DNA from: Helicobacteraceae bacterium | GTDB lineage: Bacteria; Campylobacterota; Campylobacteria; Campylobacterales; SZUA-545 | DNA: 56,703 bases | Direction of reading: 5' to 3' | Assembly: GCA_031260125.1 (NCBI GenBank) | Contig: JAIRKM010000009.1 | Span: 1-56,703, forward strand | Shown here: positions 8,622-15,934 of the stretch, one piece after another | Position numbering within the stretch: the stretch's first letter is position 1 | Layout: the number at the start of each line of letters is the position of its first letter | Notes under the pieces: model-generated | The model's input: the letters and a program-made list of their open reading frames with translations, nothing else | Database searches by the model: none | Told to the model about the DNA's origin: nothing | Position numbers and translations under genes: made by a program

Positions 8622-9524
8622 ATGAATTGGAAGCGAATGGTGAAATTTTCGCTATTTGGTCTTTCGACAATTTTGTTTAACAGAAAAAAGGCGATTTTAG
8701 GGACGATCATCATAACCGATAAATGCAATCTCTCATGTAGCCATTGCGCCGTCAATAATATAAACGCCTTGATCTATTCGTATCGGCAGATCAGATCGGA
8801 GATGGAGAGTATTTATAAGCGGGGCATTCGGATACTGTTTTTCTGCGGCGGCGAGACATTTCTATGGCATGATAGCGGTAAAACGCTCAGGGACTTAGTA
8901 ATTGAGGCAAAGGAGATCGGATTTGATATTGTAAATGTTGTTACAAATGGTACGCTGCCTATCGATCTTCCGGAAGCGGACATTATTTTGCTTAGTCTCG
9001 ATGGAAACGAAGAGCATCATAACGAAATAAGGGGGAATACCTATCGACAGATCTTAGCCAATATTCAAAGCGCGTCCTTTTCAAACATCATCTTGTATAT
9101 GGCGATAAACAAAATAAATAAAGGAGACATAAAACACGTTTGTGATGTCGCCGCGAACGAAGATAATGTTAAAGCCGTTTCATTTAATTTCCACACTCCA
9201 TACGCTGGTACTGAAACGCTTGCGCTAAGTGTTGATGAAAGGCGCGAATGCTGCGGCAGCATTGCCGATCTGATCGATAGCGGCTATCCTATATTTAATC
9301 TTAAAAGCGCTTTTGCATACATTGTTGATAACAGTTTTCCGGTTCCGTGTTATCAGTGCATTGTCATTGAAAACGGCAGAGAGTTTATATGCGGAAGATG
9401 TATATCTAGCGACGGATTATGCGAAAAATGTGGCTATTTTTTCGCGGCTGAGTATTCGCTTGCGTTTAAGGGCAATATAAAGGTGATCCGCGAGATGTTT
9501 AAAACCTATACGCGCTATGTGTAG
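8622..9524 (+). CDS. Radical SAM protein with Cys-rich (SPASM-like) C-terminus, function unknown
   Basis: A 300-residue protein with the radical SAM motif CNLSCSHC (~residues 34–41), a SAM-binding GGE in FFCGGETFLW, and a C-terminal Cys cluster (CYQC, then CGRCISSDGLCEKCGYF) that could hold auxiliary Fe–S clusters as in SPASM or twitch enzymes. The extreme N-terminus is basic and hydrophobic and may associate with the membrane. Base composition is noticeably more AT-rich than the flanking genes, hinting at separate acquisition. No precursor peptide gene is visible beside it. It follows the HemN-like gene closely and converges on the ATPase gene with 8 nt between stops. Substrate unknown. Confidence 0.75.
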   Translation: MNWKRMVKFSLFGLSTILFNRKKAILGTIIITDKCNLSCSHCAVNNINALIYSYRQIRSEMESIYKRGIRILFFCGGETFLWHDSGKTLRDLVIEAKEIGFDIVNVVTNGTLPIDLPEADIILLSLDGNEEHHNEIRGNTYRQILANIQSASFSNIILYMAINKINKGDIKHVCDVAANEDNVKAVSFNFHTPYAGTETLALSVDERRECCGSIADLIDSGYPIFNLKSAFAYIVDNSFPVPCYQCIVIENGREFICGRCISSDGLCEKCGYFFAAEYSLAFKGNIKVIREMFKTYTRYV

Positions 9525-9532
9525 GCATATAG

Positions 9533-10291
9533 TTAGTCATTGGCAAACTTTATTGGACCGTCGGCTGAACCATCGACAAATTGGCGAACGATCTCATTGT
9601 CGGAATTTTTGAATTTTTCCGCCTCGCCGTAATCGACAATCCGCCCCTCAAAAAGCATAGCGATATAATCCGAGCATTTGAAGCTCTCTTTTATGTCGTG
9701 GCTTATTAAAACGCTGGTTACACCAAGCTCCCGCTGCAATAAAAGTATAAGCTGGCTTATGCGATCGCTTGTGATCGGATCAAGCCCGCTGGTAGGCTCA
9801 TCGTATAAAATCGCCTGAGGATCAAGAATGATCGTTCGCGCCAAGCCTACTCGCTTGCGCATTCCGCCGGAGAGTTCATGTGGATAGAGGCATAATACTT
9901 CACGCGGCTTCAACCCCACAAGCTCCAGCGATCTCTCGATTTTTCTATCCCGTTCCAGCGGCGTTAGCTTGGTGTGTTCGATCAATGGGAATTCAACATT
10001 TTCCTTGACATTCATACTGTCAAAGAGCGCCCCGCTTTGAAATAAATATCCCACCATTTTCCTGATCTTGTATAAATTCTCTTTACTGCCGGCGTCAAGC
10101 GTTATCCCGTTAACTTCGATTGTGCCGCGATCGGGCGTCATTAAGCCAATTATATGTTTTATTATTGTTGATTTGCCCCCGCCGCTTATGCCAAAAATAG
10201 TCGTTGTTTTGCCGCTTACAAAATCAACATTTACTCCACGTAAAACCTGTTTTGCGCCAAAGGATTTATGAAGGTCTCTGATGGTTATCAT
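9533..10291 (-). CDS. ABC transporter ATP-binding protein, MlaF/Ttg2A (IamA) type
   Basis: A 252-residue ATPase beginning MITIRDLHKSFG. The upstream extension of the open frame is ignored because this ATG overlaps the prmC stop as ATGA and matches the family N-terminus. Walker A is GISGGGKST, signature LSGGMRKRVGLAR, Walker B AILYDEPTSGLDP, and the switch His is in LISHD. The GGMRKR signature and the C-terminal RQFVDGSADGP tail are typical of MlaF, which drives phospholipid transport between inner and outer membranes with MlaE and MlaD; C. jejuni IamA is similar. Unusually, neither a permease nor an MCE gene adjoins it: prmC is upstream and a convergent gene downstream. Confidence 0.85.
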   Translation of the reverse strand: MITIRDLHKSFGAKQVLRGVNVDFVSGKTTTIFGISGGGKSTIIKHIIGLMTPDRGTIEVNGITLDAGSKENLYKIRKMVGYLFQSGALFDSMNVKENVEFPLIEHTKLTPLERDRKIERSLELVGLKPREVLCLYPHELSGGMRKRVGLARTIILDPQAILYDEPTSGLDPITSDRISQLILLLQRELGVTSVLISHDIKESFKCSDYIAMLFEGRIVDYGEAEKFKNSDNEIVRQFVDGSADGPIKFAND

Positions 10292-11100
10292 ATAGTTTGT
10301 GCCGTAAATCCGCGCGTTAGATTCGCGTAATCTCTGTAAAACTCCGCGTAGCGGCAGCCTTTGAGTTCTTCCGTAAGGCTCTCTTCCTGATCGTACCCGC
10401 ATTCACACGCAAGAAACGGAATTTTACGATCCTGCGCGATCGTTATGATCTCTCTTAAAATTTCCGTTCCTTTTTCACCGCCTATAAGAGCTTCACGCGG
10501 TTCAAAAAGCAACGTCCTATTAAGCGGATAGTCATCGGCGATATAGGGCGGATTGGAAACAATTATGTCGCACTCCGTATCGACGCCGTCTATAAAAGGA
10601 GTGCAGACGAATTCTATTTGATCGGATACGCAAAAACGCTCCGCGTTGCGCCGCGCTAGAACAATTGCTTTCTCATTTATATCGGTTGATAAGATTCGTG
10701 CGTCTGGTCGAAGGATTGCCAGCATAACGGCGATCACTCCGCTACCGCTTCCAATCTCAATGATTCTTGGATTTTTGATTGACTTTATGAGACGAAGGAC
10801 ATGATCGATCAGCAGCTCTGTTTCCGTTCTTGGTATTAAAACTCCTTTTGAGCATAGAAACTCTCTTGAATAGAAACTCACCTTACCCGTTATGTATTCA
10901 ATCGGCTCATACTTTCTGCGCCGCTCGATCATCTCATAAAATTTTTTCTCGTCGATCTCCGCTTCGCCTTTTGTTATAATTTCCGTTCTTGACATTCCGC
11001 TGGCGGAAGAAAGCAGGATTTCCGCCTCAAACCGCGCTCGATCGGCTACGCCGCGAAGAGAATCAGTTCCGACAAGCAATAATTCGCTCAGCGATTTCAC
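10288..11100 (-). CDS. prmC: Release factor glutamine methyltransferase PrmC
   Basis: A 270-residue SAM-dependent methyltransferase that modifies the GGQ glutamine of release factors RF1 and RF2. The N-terminal helical domain is followed by the Rossmann fold with the SAM loop EIGSGSGVIAV (~residues 117–127) and the catalytic NPPY in VSNPPYIADDY. The segment GVLIPRTETELL is characteristic of PrmC. Length is normal. It is divergent from the HAD phosphatase gene with only 24 nt between starts and is coupled (ATGA) to the downstream ATPase gene. Confidence 0.93.
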   Translation of the reverse strand: MKSLSELLLVGTDSLRGVADRARFEAEILLSSASGMSRTEIITKGEAEIDEKKFYEMIERRRKYEPIEYITGKVSFYSREFLCSKGVLIPRTETELLIDHVLRLIKSIKNPRIIEIGSGSGVIAVMLAILRPDARILSTDINEKAIVLARRNAERFCVSDQIEFVCTPFIDGVDTECDIIVSNPPYIADDYPLNRTLLFEPREALIGGEKGTEILREIITIAQDRKIPFLACECGYDQEESLTEELKGCRYAEFYRDYANLTRGFTAQTI

Positions 11101-11124
11101 AATATCCCTTTAGAAAAGGTAATT

Positions 11125-11775
11125 ATGCCAAAAGAAACCATTGTCCTTTTTGACCTTGACGGCACCTTAATCGACTCGACAGAGGCAATTGTGGAGAGCT
11201 TTTTTGTCGCGCTTGATCGCTTCGGCATCAGCCGCCCCGGCGACAAAGAGATCGTCTCTATGATAGGCAATCCGCTGACGGCGATGTTTGAAAGGCTGGG
11301 CGTAGCCGCGGATATTTTAGATGGCGTTGTGAGAAGCTACAAAGAACACTATCAATCGATCTGTTTGGAAAAAACGGTTCTGATCGACACGGCGGCGGAA
11401 GCGGTGAAGACGCTTGAAAACCACGCGAGGCTGGGGATAGTAACGACGAAAACCAGCCATTTTTCCCGTATGATTATCGATCATCTGGGAATTGGCGGCG
11501 CATTTGAAACGGTGATCGGCTTTGAGGATGTAACCCGCACAAAGCCGGATGCCGAACCGATTAAACGGGCGCTTGAGGCGCTAAGTTACGATGGTGGCGC
11601 GGCGTTTATGGTGGGGGACACCCCTATTGATATGCAAGCGGCGCAGAGCGCCGGCGTTACTCCAGTTGGGCTTTTGTGCGGGTTTGCGCCTAAAGAAGAG
11701 CTTTTGGCGTTTACCTCCGCGCTTTTTGAAACGCCGCTTGAAGCCGCCCGCTATATTCTCGGCGTTTCCTCCTGA
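11125..11775 (+). CDS. HAD-superfamily hydrolase, phosphoglycolate phosphatase/PpaX-like
   Basis: A 216-residue cytoplasmic phosphatase of subfamily IA. Motif I is FDLDGTLIDST near the start with the nucleophilic Asp, motif II is the Thr in VTTKTSHFS, motif III the Lys in RTKPDAEPI, and motif IV is MVGDTPIDMQ. A cap of helices lies between motifs I and II, as in Gph and PpaX. The likely substrate is a small phosphate ester such as 2-phosphoglycolate, or pyrophosphate, but sequence alone cannot decide. An AAAAGG Shine–Dalgarno precedes the ATG. It converges on the DUF4149 gene with 20 nt between stops. Confidence 0.85.
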   Translation: MPKETIVLFDLDGTLIDSTEAIVESFFVALDRFGISRPGDKEIVSMIGNPLTAMFERLGVAADILDGVVRSYKEHYQSICLEKTVLIDTAAEAVKTLENHARLGIVTTKTSHFSRMIIDHLGIGGAFETVIGFEDVTRTKPDAEPIKRALEALSYDGGAAFMVGDTPIDMQAAQSAGVTPVGLLCGFAPKEELLAFTSALFETPLEAARYILGVSS

Positions 11776-11795
11776 ACGGATGCGTCCTTATGCGC

Positions 11796-12275
11796 CTAGG
11801 GCTTCGCAAGCCGCCGCAGATTTAGCGCAAAGAGCGTTAGCAACGCGAAGGCAAAAACCTTGAAGAGCGCCTCCGAAAGGCTGTGAACGGCGTGAAAAGA
11901 CGGAGAGCTTAAAACTTCAATGTCCTCCGATCGCGCGGCGGCAAGTATAAACGGCGTGCAGTAGAAGGCGAAGACGCCCCCGCTGATCACCGCCGTGAGC
12001 GCGGCGATCAAAAAGCCCGCATTGCATCTTTTGATCCGCCACTGCCAGCACTCGTACGCCGTTATCACGATCAGCGCGGCGATCAGCGCGTAGTTAAAAC
12101 GGCGGAAAATTTCACTCATCAGCTTGCCCGACTGATATAGGTCAATCGCGGTATCCATATAAACAGAGGCGCGGAAGATCACCGGCGCGGTAAGCGCCCC
12201 AAGCGTCATAACCGCGCCAAAGAGCGTGCCTAGCAGCACGATGTAAATTGCGTCGATCCAAAATATCCTGTTCAA
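11796..12275 (-). CDS. DUF4149 (TMEM205-like) membrane protein
   Basis: A ~159-residue integral membrane protein with four predicted helices (around residues 5–30, 58–75, 85–105 and 135–153). The pattern GALTAPVIF after the first helix and the C-terminal HSLSEALFKV segment fit DUF4149. Function unknown. The start is taken as TTG at 12275, overlapping the TGA of the upstream gene and preceded by GGAG about 7 nt away; a longer ATG-initiated version would run 58 nt into the neighbour and add a non-family N-terminus. It is thus translationally coupled to the small outer-membrane protein gene upstream. Confidence 0.7.
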   Translation of the reverse strand: MNRIFWIDAIYIVLLGTLFGAVMTLGALTAPVIFRASVYMDTAIDLYQSGKLMSEIFRRFNYALIAALIVITAYECWQWRIKRCNAGFLIAALTAVISGGVFAFYCTPFILAAARSEDIEVLSSPSFHAVHSLSEALFKVFAFALLTLFALNLRRLAKP

Positions 12276-12793
12276 AACATCACTCCAAAACCTAAAGAAA
12301 ATTGCAACTCTTTGTCTTTGCGTGTCCACGCCTCTATATCTGGCTCGTTGCCTTTACGGTCGATCTGCCACTCCCTGATGGCGTAGTCAATTGCGAAACG
12401 CGCCCGCAGACGATCCGTAAGCATAACATACGCGCCAACGCCGGCGCCGTATGAGAAGTGCGTAAGCGTGTTTGTGCGGGCGTATGTGTTGCCAAGCCCG
12501 ATCGAGGCTCTGACGAACGGCAGCGAGTTAAATGGCGAGTATTCCGAAAGCGACGGCATTATAAACGCGTAGCTAAATTGCGCCTCGTCCGCTTCCCGAT
12601 CGGAGAAGAGCGTCAGCATAAGCTCATCGCTAAGCGAATTAAACTGGTAGCCTACGTGCAGCGCCTCGCGCCAATAGTCGTCCGCGCCGCCGCGGTTGAG
12701 ACGAACGTAGCCTAGAGAACCGCCCACTTCCACCATCTGCGCCGCGCCGCCGACGAACAGCGCGAAAAGAAACATTACGCTGCGAAACACCAC
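12272..12793 (-). CDS. Small outer-membrane beta-barrel protein, function unknown
   Basis: A 173-residue protein with a short hydrophobic signal sequence (residues 1–18) and then alternating polar/apolar strands rich in Tyr, Phe and Gly, ending in Phe (LGFGVMF), the usual signature of a barrel inserted by the BAM complex. Length suggests about eight strands, like OmpA- or OmpX-type barrels. No OmpA peptidoglycan-binding domain is present. It is followed by a membrane protein gene whose TTG overlaps its stop. The exact family was not recognised. Confidence 0.7.
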   Translation of the reverse strand: MVFRSVMFLFALFVGGAAQMVEVGGSLGYVRLNRGGADDYWREALHVGYQFNSLSDELMLTLFSDREADEAQFSYAFIMPSLSEYSPFNSLPFVRASIGLGNTYARTNTLTHFSYGAGVGAYVMLTDRLRARFAIDYAIREWQIDRKGNEPDIEAWTRKDKELQFSLGFGVMF

Positions 12794-12876
12794 CGCCCCT
12801 CAAAAAATAAGCTAAGCGGCGTATTGTATAACTCTTTTGGTTGTAGAATCACTAACTTTGTCAGAGTGGAGGTCGG

Positions 12877-14727
12877 GTGGAAGCGAGACGATACGACAAA
12901 ACATTTACAGTCAAGACCGCCACAATCGCCAAAAGCCTCTCCGATCTGGCGGAACGGGAGCGCGTCTTAGCCGGCAGCATTGACTTTGATCTGTTAAAGG
13001 TGCGCACCTATGTCAAGGAGAACGACGAGTACAAAGAGATCGACAAGGCGAGCCTTGAGAGAATCAAAGACAAGGCGTGCCTGCAAAACCCAAAGGTTCA
13101 GTTTTTGCAGGAGTACGATGTGCGCTTTCGTCCGGTCGCCCAGCAGCCTTTCAGGTTAAATATCTCCGCCGCCGCCGATAAATTTCGTACGGTGGCGGAA
13201 GTAACTGTCAAACGCGGCTCGATCATTCAAAAAGGGGTGGAGCCGCAGACGCTCTACGCCTTTTTCAACAAGCTCAAGCTCAAGCAGTCGATGATCGTAT
13301 ATCTTTTTGACGAGGAGTTGCGCGCGGGCGTGAAGGGATTGTGCGCGTTCGCAGATGGCAAGCCGATGGAAAGCGATTTTAAGCTCATTTTGGCGCGCTG
13401 GCTTGCGCCGGTGGAGACGGTGAACGACGCGTTTATTTGGCATTACAGGCAGAAGGAGGCTGAAGCCGGCAAGAACGATCGGATCAACTACGCCGAGCGC
13501 GGATTTGTAACGGGTGTTTCCGCCGGCGAGATGATCGCCGAGTATGTCTTTCCCAAAAAGGGCGAAAACGGACGATCGTTTGATGGCAGAGTGATAGAGC
13601 AGGGCGAGCCTAAGGTTGGCTTCGTCACGCAGTTTAACGTCGATGAGAAGACGATAGAGACGCAAACCGACAGCCAAAGCCGGCGATATGTGGCAAGGAC
13701 AGACGGATTTGTGCAGTTTGACGGCGCCGCGCTGTCCATTGGCAAAACCATCTCTTTGAGCGAAGTCTCTCTGAAGACGACGGGCAACATCAAGGTTGGT
13801 CTGGACAGAGAGATTGAAGTTGAGATTATGGGAAAGACCTCCGGCGAAGAGGTTATCGGCAACGATATGGTCGTGGAGGCGGATGTCGTTACGACGAACG
13901 GCGGCGTCGCCAGCGGCGCTGTTGTAACGGGAAACACGATCTCCATAGGCGGCTCTACCCACATGAATAGCGAACTGATCGCCAAAAGCATTGAGGTCAA
14001 CGTGCTACGCGGCAAGGCGAGCGGCGAAAAGGTTACGATCAAATCGCTTGAGGGCGGAAGCGTGCGGGCTGGGTTATGCGAGGTGGGGCAGGCGGTCGGC
14101 GGAGAGATTAACGCCGAAAGCGCGATCGTGGACGGGCTTTACGGCAAAACCCGCATCACCGCCACCAAGTCGATCGTCATAAAGCGCGTCATTAAGGGCG
14201 AAAACAGGCTTACGATCGATCCGGGCTCAAAGGAGGAGGATCGCGCGCTGATCGCGTCGGTGATGGAGGCGATCAAAGAGATCAAGAAGGAGATTGAGGA
14301 ACTCAAGCGCGCTCTTAGCGACTATGCGGCTTACATCGCCAAAAATGGTTCCAGTTTCAAGCAGATACAGGAGATTCTGGCGGAGGATAAGAAAAACAAC
14401 ATCACCTCATCGGAGGTGTACGCCAAGATGGCGCGGGAGTTTACGCTTGTGCAAAAGAAGCAGGAGAGCGCGGAGAACGCAATCTCAGCGCTGGAATCGC
14501 AGATTGCCGACAAGCAGACCGAGATCGAGCGGTTCAATAAACAGACGCTAGAGGCGGCGATAAGCAACGAAGGCGCCGTGTGGGCGGGGCATAACGAGGT
14601 AGTCTTCCGACTGCCGGTGCTGGGTATGGATTATTGCCGGACGCTCTCGGACGGCGTGCGCGTAACGAAGCTCTCACTGGTAGAGGCGCGAGAGGGCGGA
14701 TACGAGATAAAATTGGTTTATGGGTAA
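12877..14727 (+). CDS. fapA: FapA family (DUF342) polymerising/flagellar-assembly-associated protein
   Basis: A 616-residue protein starting at GTG after a GGAGG. The central part (~residues 190–450) is the DUF342/FapA beta-helix, seen as repeating Gly- and Val-rich turns such as TTNGGVASGAVV and GNTISIGGSTHM. An N-terminal FapA domain precedes it and a charged coiled coil follows (~455–560, rich in KEIKKEIEEL-type heptads), then a small C-terminal domain. FapA proteins are found in flagellated and endospore-forming bacteria and are thought to form cytoplasmic scaffolds; in Campylobacterota their exact role is not established. No flagellar gene adjoins it; flhA is about 23 kb away. Confidence 0.82.
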   Translation: MEARRYDKTFTVKTATIAKSLSDLAERERVLAGSIDFDLLKVRTYVKENDEYKEIDKASLERIKDKACLQNPKVQFLQEYDVRFRPVAQQPFRLNISAAADKFRTVAEVTVKRGSIIQKGVEPQTLYAFFNKLKLKQSMIVYLFDEELRAGVKGLCAFADGKPMESDFKLILARWLAPVETVNDAFIWHYRQKEAEAGKNDRINYAERGFVTGVSAGEMIAEYVFPKKGENGRSFDGRVIEQGEPKVGFVTQFNVDEKTIETQTDSQSRRYVARTDGFVQFDGAALSIGKTISLSEVSLKTTGNIKVGLDREIEVEIMGKTSGEEVIGNDMVVEADVVTTNGGVASGAVVTGNTISIGGSTHMNSELIAKSIEVNVLRGKASGEKVTIKSLEGGSVRAGLCEVGQAVGGEINAESAIVDGLYGKTRITATKSIVIKRVIKGENRLTIDPGSKEEDRALIASVMEAIKEIKKEIEELKRALSDYAAYIAKNGSSFKQIQEILAEDKKNNITSSEVYAKMAREFTLVQKKQESAENAISALESQIADKQTEIERFNKQTLEAAISNEGAVWAGHNEVVFRLPVLGMDYCRTLSDGVRVTKLSLVEAREGGYEIKLVYG

Positions 14728-14778
14728 AATTGCCATAATTTTTACCGAAGATACAAGCGGCGCGACAATCTCTTTGAA

Positions 14779-14794
14779 GCGGCAATTTTGCCGC
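14779..14794 (+). other. Short perfect hairpin between fapA and fbp
   Basis: GCGGCAATTTTGCCGC is a perfect inverted repeat with 7-nt arms. It lies about 50 nt after the fapA stop and about 100 nt before fbp. No T-run follows, so it is not a textbook terminator. The rest of this 169-nt gap holds no gene that I can see; an AAAGAGGTG ribosome-binding site sits just before fbp. Confidence 0.35.
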
Positions 14795-14896
14795 GTGAAA
14801 GGGCGCGATCCAAAGGACGCGGAACTGTGGGACTAGCGGATCGCTTAGCCTGAAAAGAGATGGCAAAGCGCAGAGACAACATAAAGAGGTGCTGTA

Positions 14897-15748
14897 ATGA
14901 AAGAGGTGTTTGAAGGCATCGCCAAAGCGACGAGCCGCATAGCGGAGGCGCTGGCGTACGACGATACCGGCTATTCAGACAACAAAAACGCTACAGGGGA
15001 CGTGCAGCTTAAACTGGACATCAAGAGCGACTATATCGTTGAAGAAGAACTCGCGCGCATTCCGACGATAAAAGCGCTTGCCAGCGAGGAGCAGGAAACG
15101 GTGCATACCGTAAACAGCGGCGGGCAATATCTGATCGGCTACGATCCGCTGGATGGCTCGTCGCTGGCGGGGGTCAACCTTGCGGTGGGCTCTATTTTTG
15201 GCATATACGAAAACAGCTTTATCGGCGCGAATCTGATCGCCGCTTCATACGTGATCTACGGTCCGCGAATTGAGATGGTAACGGCGTACAAGCACAACGT
15301 GGAGCTGTGGCGGCAAGACAATTCGGGAGAATTCAAATTTGTTCAAACGCTGAGGTTGAGGGAGAGCGGTACGCTTGTGGCGCCGGGCGGAACACAGCAG
15401 CACTGGTATCCGCACCACAAGAGGCTCGTCGATCAGTTTTTCAGCGAAGGCTACCGCTTGCGCTATTCGGGCGGCATGGTGCCCGATCTGCATCAGATTT
15501 TGATCAAAGGCGGCGGGATATACTCCTACCCCGGCACAACCGACAAGCCGGGGGGCAAAATACGGCTGGTATTTGAATCGATGCCGTTTGCCAAAGTGTT
15601 TGAGATGGCAGGCGGCGCGGCGCTTGACGATATGGGAAAGAGGCTTTTAGACGGCGCTCCAAGCTCGCACCATGCGACTTCGCCCTGTTTCATAGGCTCC
15701 ACAACTGAGGTAGAAAGGGCGATACAGGCGTATGGAAGCGCAGCTTGA
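14897..15748 (+). CDS. fbp: Fructose-1,6-bisphosphatase, class I
   Basis: A 283-residue gluconeogenic enzyme converting fructose 1,6-bisphosphate to fructose 6-phosphate and phosphate in the cytoplasm. The metal-binding motifs are present: the acidic EEQE segment and YDPLDGSSLAGVNLAVGS (~residues 85–100), plus the substrate-binding YSGGMVPDLHQ and YPGTTDKPGGK regions. Somewhat shorter than the E. coli enzyme but like Campylobacter versions. Campylobacterota generally lack phosphofructokinase and depend on gluconeogenesis, so this step is central. The gene overlaps the next small gene by 17 nt, and the fbp–small protein–metG order matches Cj0840c–Cj0838c. Confidence 0.94.
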   Translation: MKEVFEGIAKATSRIAEALAYDDTGYSDNKNATGDVQLKLDIKSDYIVEEELARIPTIKALASEEQETVHTVNSGGQYLIGYDPLDGSSLAGVNLAVGSIFGIYENSFIGANLIAASYVIYGPRIEMVTAYKHNVELWRQDNSGEFKFVQTLRLRESGTLVAPGGTQQHWYPHHKRLVDQFFSEGYRLRYSGGMVPDLHQILIKGGGIYSYPGTTDKPGGKIRLVFESMPFAKVFEMAGGAALDDMGKRLLDGAPSSHHATSPCFIGSTTEVERAIQAYGSAA

Positions 15749-15926
15749 TCAGTACGAAACAGAGATGGTTGAGCGGATGGAGGAGATGAAAAGCTGCCAG
15801 CGCGATCGCCGCGATGAGAGCTGTTTTAATTGCGAAAGCCTCCTTGGATGCCAGCTTAGGGAGCGCTACGTCGAGGCGGTTTACGCCTCAATGAATAAGG
15901 GTACGGGCGGCGGATTTGAGTTTTAG
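15732..15926 (+). CDS. Small four-cysteine protein conserved between fbp and metG (Cj0839c-like)
   Basis: A 64-residue acidic protein with an N-terminal helix rich in Glu and Met and four cysteines (C22, C31, C34, C40), including CFNC, spaced like a small zinc or Fe–S site. The C-terminus ends GGGFEF. Start and end are constrained: the ATG lies inside fbp and the stop is 8 nt before metG. The same small gene occupies this position in Campylobacter, which shows it is real. Function unknown; a regulatory or metal-binding accessory to fbp or metG is only a guess. Confidence 0.75.
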   Translation: MEAQLDQYETEMVERMEEMKSCQRDRRDESCFNCESLLGCQLRERYVEAVYASMNKGTGGGFEF

Positions 15927-15934
15927 GAGTCAGC

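Noticed and set aside
13156-13962. Open frame of 268 codons on the minus strand inside fapA
   Set aside because: Antisense artefact of a GC-rich repeat-like coding region; no protein features.
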